Assembly: GCA_023450535.1 (NCBI GenBank)
Contig: JAEXGX010000153.1
Location: forward strand, 1 to 7,740
DNA from: Pseudomonadota bacterium
GTDB lineage: Bacteria; Desulfobacterota; Desulfovibrionia; Desulfovibrionales; Desulfovibrionaceae
Length of the DNA: 7,740 nucleotides
Direction of reading: 5' to 3'
Below the pieces are notes generated by a model. That model ran no database searches. It was given only the letters and a program-made list of their open reading frames with translations, and was not told the DNA's origin. Numbering within the stretch: the stretch's first letter is position 1; each line of letters opens with the position of its first letter. Position numbers and translations under genes: made by a program. Shown here piece after piece: positions 5,547 to 7,740 of the stretch.

Positions 5547-6704
5547 CTACAAACTCATGCGCAGAATCTTGATGACATCATCTTCGGACAGCGGCACATA
5601 GGAGTTCTGGAGGCCACCGATGCGCACGGCCTTTTCGGCCATAATCGCAAAATTGGCGTCGTCAATGCCGAACTCGGCCAGTGTTGAAGGAAGCCCTATT
5701 TTTTTGAAAAAAGCTTCCGTCGCGTCAATACCCTGATTTGCCAGGGTAAATTTGTCTCCACTGCGTTCAAGCCCCCAGACGTTGACCGCATAATCGCAGA
5801 ACTTGTCCACAGTGGACTCGGAAAGGATGTGGCGCATCCATTTTGGCGTCAGTACGGCAAGCCCGGCCCCATGCGTTATATCATAGATCGCGCTGAGCTC
5901 ATGCTCGATGTAGTGGCAGCTCCAGGCGAAGTCCTTACCGGTGGAACCCAGACCGTTCAGAGCCAGAGAAGCGGCCCACATCAGTTGCGCCCTTGCCTCA
6001 TAGTCGGAGGGCGTTTTCAGGACGATGGGCGCATATTTAATGACGGCCCGCAACAGCCCTTCGTTGATGACATCCGGTACAAACGCCTGCTCACGGTCAA
6101 AGTAATTTTCAATGACGTGGGACATGATGTCGGCGGAACCGGAAGCAGTCTGAAAGGACGGCACGGTATAGGTGTTTTCCGGGTTGAGCACGGCCACTTT
6201 GGGCAGGACAAGCGGAGAAAAGAATGGCAATTTTTCGTTGGTCTCCGGTTTGGAAATGACGGCCACGGAGTCCATTTCACTGCCGGTGGCGGCAATGGTC
6301 AGCACCACGGCAATGGGAAGAGCTTTAGTTATCCTGTCCATATGCAACACCATATCCCAAGCGTCGCCTTCATAGTAGGTCGCGGCGGCAATGGCTTTGG
6401 AACAGTCGATGGTGCTGCCGCCACCCACAGCCAGAATCATGTCGATGCCTTCTTTTTTGCAGATAGCGGCTCCCCTGTTGACGGTTTCCACCTTGGGGTT
6501 AGGCTCGACGCCGCCCAGCTCAAAGATTTCAAAATTCTTCAACAATGTCTTGAGCTTGTCGTAAAGCCCGCTTTTCTTGATGCTGCCGCCGCCGTAGGTC
6601 AGCAGAATTTTTTTGCCGTAGGTGCTCAGCTTGGCGGGGAGTGCGGCTTCCTGGCCCACTCCGAACAGAACATCGGTCGTCACGCAGTATTCAAAACTCT
6701 TCAT
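5547..6704 (-). CDS. Iron-dependent alcohol dehydrogenase / NADPH aldehyde reductase, YqhD/butanol dehydrogenase type
   Basis: This 385-residue cytoplasmic enzyme belongs to the group III metal-dependent alcohol dehydrogenases and probably reduces short-chain aldehydes with NAD(P)H. The YqhD/BdhA subgroup is shown by TYGGGSIKKSG at 36-46 (the GGGS cofactor loop seen in YqhD), FGGxEPNP-like ELGGVEPNP at 62-70, and LAVGGGSTIDCSK at 91-103. The four metal ligands align with YqhD Asp194, His198, His267 and His281 as D192 and H196 (SADIMSH), H264 (CHYIEHEL) and H278 (ITHGAGL). Length is normal for the family. It starts only 3 bases after the flavin reductase stop, with its ribosome site inside that gene's end, so the two are translationally linked. 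The terminator at 5492-5526 follows. Given a YqhC-like regulator nearby, aldehyde detoxification is the likeliest role; fermentative alcohol formation is the alternative. Confidence 0.95.
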   Translation of the reverse strand: MKSFEYCVTTDVLFGVGQEAALPAKLSTYGKKILLTYGGGSIKKSGLYDKLKTLLKNFEIFELGGVEPNPKVETVNRGAAICKKEGIDMILAVGGGSTIDCSKAIAAATYYEGDAWDMVLHMDRITKALPIAVVLTIAATGSEMDSVAVISKPETNEKLPFFSPLVLPKVAVLNPENTYTVPSFQTASGSADIMSHVIENYFDREQAFVPDVINEGLLRAVIKYAPIVLKTPSDYEARAQLMWAASLALNGLGSTGKDFAWSCHYIEHELSAIYDITHGAGLAVLTPKWMRHILSESTVDKFCDYAVNVWGLERSGDKFTLANQGIDATEAFFKKIGLPSTLAEFGIDDANFAIMAEKAVRIGGLQNSYVPLSEDDVIKILRMSL

Positions 6705-6707
6705 GTT

Positions 6708-7253
6708 TTACTCCTTCCCGAAGGTCATACATTTTCCAATAATGTCGCCCATCCGCACATATTCGTAGGTGGGCATTTCAAAAAGAACCGGCTTCAGTAT
6801 CGCATAATCGATTTTACCGTTTTCGTTCAGCATCCCCTCTTCCACATAGGTGTTTTCGATTTTCAGAATGAAATTTTCAAAGCCCCTTGTTTCATAGATG
6901 TCATCTACGCTGCATTCCATGACCAACGGGGAGGCTTCTATCACCGGCGCGCCCGCTTCCCCCAGGTAGTGCGGAAAAACGGAGGATTTATCCATTTTTC
7001 TGCCGCTGACACAGCCCACATGGTCAGCCTGTTTCAACATAGCTTCGTCCACGATGTTGACGGAAAGCACCTTGTTTTCCTTGATGCCCTGATTTGTGTA
7101 ATGGGGTTTTGCCAAGCTGATCATGATGCGGTCATGCCCCATGATGCCCAGATGACCTACCAGCACCCAATTCACTTTTTCCTCAATCAACGCGCCGACC
7201 ACTACTAACGGTGTGGGATATAACCCCAATACGGAACCGATATTTTTCTTCAT
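6708..7253 (-). CDS. Flavin reductase-like domain protein (flavoredoxin type)
   Basis: This 181-residue protein has the flavin reductase-like split-barrel fold that binds FMN. The start MKKNIGSVLGLYPTPLVVVGA resembles flavoredoxins and related anaerobe proteins. WVLVGHLGIMGHDRIMISLAKPHYTNQGI (about 29-57) is the FMN-binding core, with the family pattern of a cofactor loop followed by a short strand in which contact residues sit. ENKVLSVNIVDEAMLKQADHVG (about 59-80) and LVMECSVDD (110-118) are also typical. In Desulfovibrio, flavoredoxin has been linked to electron transfer in sulfur metabolism; other members reduce free flavin or act with flavodoxin-type partners. It lies 36 bases after the flavodoxin stop and 3 bases before the dehydrogenase start, so all three are likely co-transcribed. 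The ribosome site (GAGAAG) is weak. The precise partner is unknown. Confidence 0.9.
   Translation of the reverse strand: MKKNIGSVLGLYPTPLVVVGALIEEKVNWVLVGHLGIMGHDRIMISLAKPHYTNQGIKENKVLSVNIVDEAMLKQADHVGCVSGRKMDKSSVFPHYLGEAGAPVIEASPLVMECSVDDIYETRGFENFILKIENTYVEEGMLNENGKIDYAILKPVLFEMPTYEYVRMGDIIGKCMTFGKE
6711..6716 (-). promoter_or_regulatory. Ribosome binding site of the alcohol dehydrogenase inside the flavin reductase end
   Basis: AAGGAG, 6 bases before the dehydrogenase ATG, is formed by the last two sense codons (AAG GAG) of the flavin reductase, directly before its TAA. Ribosomes finishing the first gene end on the initiation site of the second, which favours coupled translation. Confidence 0.85.
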
Positions 7254-7289
7254 ATCCGCTTCTCTGTTCAGGAAAGATGGTTTTTATTT

Positions 7290-7740
7290 TCAACGTCCCA
7301 TGCCGATGTCTTTCAGCCAGGCGTCCATATCGCCGGAGAGCGAAGCTCCGCCGCCGGAACGCACGGCCAGACCTTCCGCGATGGTTGAAGAAGGGCAAAG
7401 TTTGGTGATGTCAGCAATGCTACGGCCCAAGCCGCTTCCTCCGCTGCTGACAAACGGCACGATGGTTTTGCCGGAAAAATCATATTGTTCCAGAAAGGAG
7501 GCTATGGGCATGGGCATGGTGCCCCACCAGTTGGGATAGCCAAGAAAAATCACGTCATAATGTGTCATGTCTGCGATGCGCAGCTTGAGTTCCGGTCTGG
7601 CTCCCGTTTGTTGGTCTTTTTTGGCCTGCTCCAGGCAAGTGTTGTAATCGCGGGAATACGGCTTCACTAACTCGATTTCTACGATTTCTCCTCCTACCTT
7701 TTGCTGGAGCAATCGAGCGATGCCCCGCGTGTTGCCCGAC
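7290..7740 (-). CDS. Flavodoxin-family protein, 5' end outside window
   Basis: This cytoplasmic FMN protein is probably a low-potential electron carrier or quinone/flavin-linked reductase. The open frame runs to the right edge without a start, and the first visible residues SGNTRGIARLL belong to the FMN phosphate loop (T-x-T/S-GNT), so only about 10-15 or, with a leader, somewhat more residues are missing. About 149 codons are present. LGYPNWWGTMPMPIASFLEQYDFSGKTIVPF carries the flavin-stacking WWG loop, and SSGGSGLGRSIADITKLCP is the second contact. These are characteristic of the short flavodoxin_4 group rather than classical flavodoxin. The TTG at 7712 is not the true start because the FMN loop lies upstream of it. 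It is the first visible gene of the upstream block. Several proteins of this group are exported, so a leader beyond the edge cannot be excluded. Confidence 0.92.
   Translation of the reverse strand, partial: SGNTRGIARLLQQKVGGEIVEIELVKPYSRDYNTCLEQAKKDQQTGARPELKLRIADMTHYDVIFLGYPNWWGTMPMPIASFLEQYDFSGKTIVPFVSSGGSGLGRSIADITKLCPSSTIAEGLAVRSGGGASLSGDMDAWLKDIGMGR

Noticed and set aside
5829..7208. A 459-codon open frame on the plus strand, rich in histidine, phenylalanine and glycine
   Set aside because: It lies antisense to the dehydrogenase and flavin reductase, both of which show complete family motifs. Its composition is what the reverse complement of their codons gives, and it has no recognisable domain.
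1..7740. CRISPR arrays, tRNA or rRNA genes, insertion sequences
   Set aside because: I saw no regularly spaced repeats, no tRNA-like cloverleaf or rRNA sequence, and no transposase frame or terminal inverted repeats around the relic or the cluster.

Overview
The window holds one conserved housekeeping gene, a decayed restriction-modification locus, and a compact cluster of redox and detoxification genes. The long minus-strand frame on the left matches the translational ABC-F ATPase EttA. The flavoredoxin-type flavin reductase, YqhD-like alcohol dehydrogenase and exported flavoprotein suggest an anaerobic, Gram-negative bacterium, and my best guess is a Desulfovibrio relative (Desulfobacterota). 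That assignment rests on general resemblance, not on a marker gene, and is held loosely.

Layout from left to right. Positions 1-1538 (minus) carry ettA, which lacks only its last few dozen codons beyond the left edge. Positions 1539-1917 contain no recognisable gene. Positions 1918-2706 (plus) carry three successive broken coding remnants. The first is the central conserved segment of a type I specificity subunit (HsdS). The second is the C-terminus of a type I restriction subunit (HsdR), frameshifted by a 13-bp tandem duplication. The third is a deleted and frameshifted YgjP/COG1451-type metallopeptidase whose HExxH motif has become HGLLH. The hsdR and peptidase remnants still share an ATGA overlap, so this was once an operon. 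Positions 2731-3648 (plus) carry an intact AraC-family regulator of the YqhC type. It converges on the redox cluster, and a perfect 19-bp hairpin separates the two and probably terminates both transcripts.

Everything to the right is on the minus strand, in two transcription blocks. The upstream block, read from the right edge, is flavodoxin (its start lies beyond the edge), flavin reductase and iron-dependent alcohol/aldehyde reductase, ending at a clear terminator at 5492-5526. The downstream block is a Tat-exported NAD(P)H:FMN-type flavoprotein, a 4-oxalocrotonate-type tautomerase and a Sec-exported cupin.

Taken together (inference), the cluster looks like a response to reactive carbonyls or electrophiles. 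The YqhC-like regulator would sense the stress, the YqhD-like enzyme would reduce aldehydes in the cytoplasm, and the flavodoxin and flavin reductase would handle electrons or flavin. The flavoprotein and cupin would act outside the cytoplasmic membrane. Every protein family is known. The unusual points are the split between compartments and the survival of a readable restriction-modification relic between ettA and the regulator.
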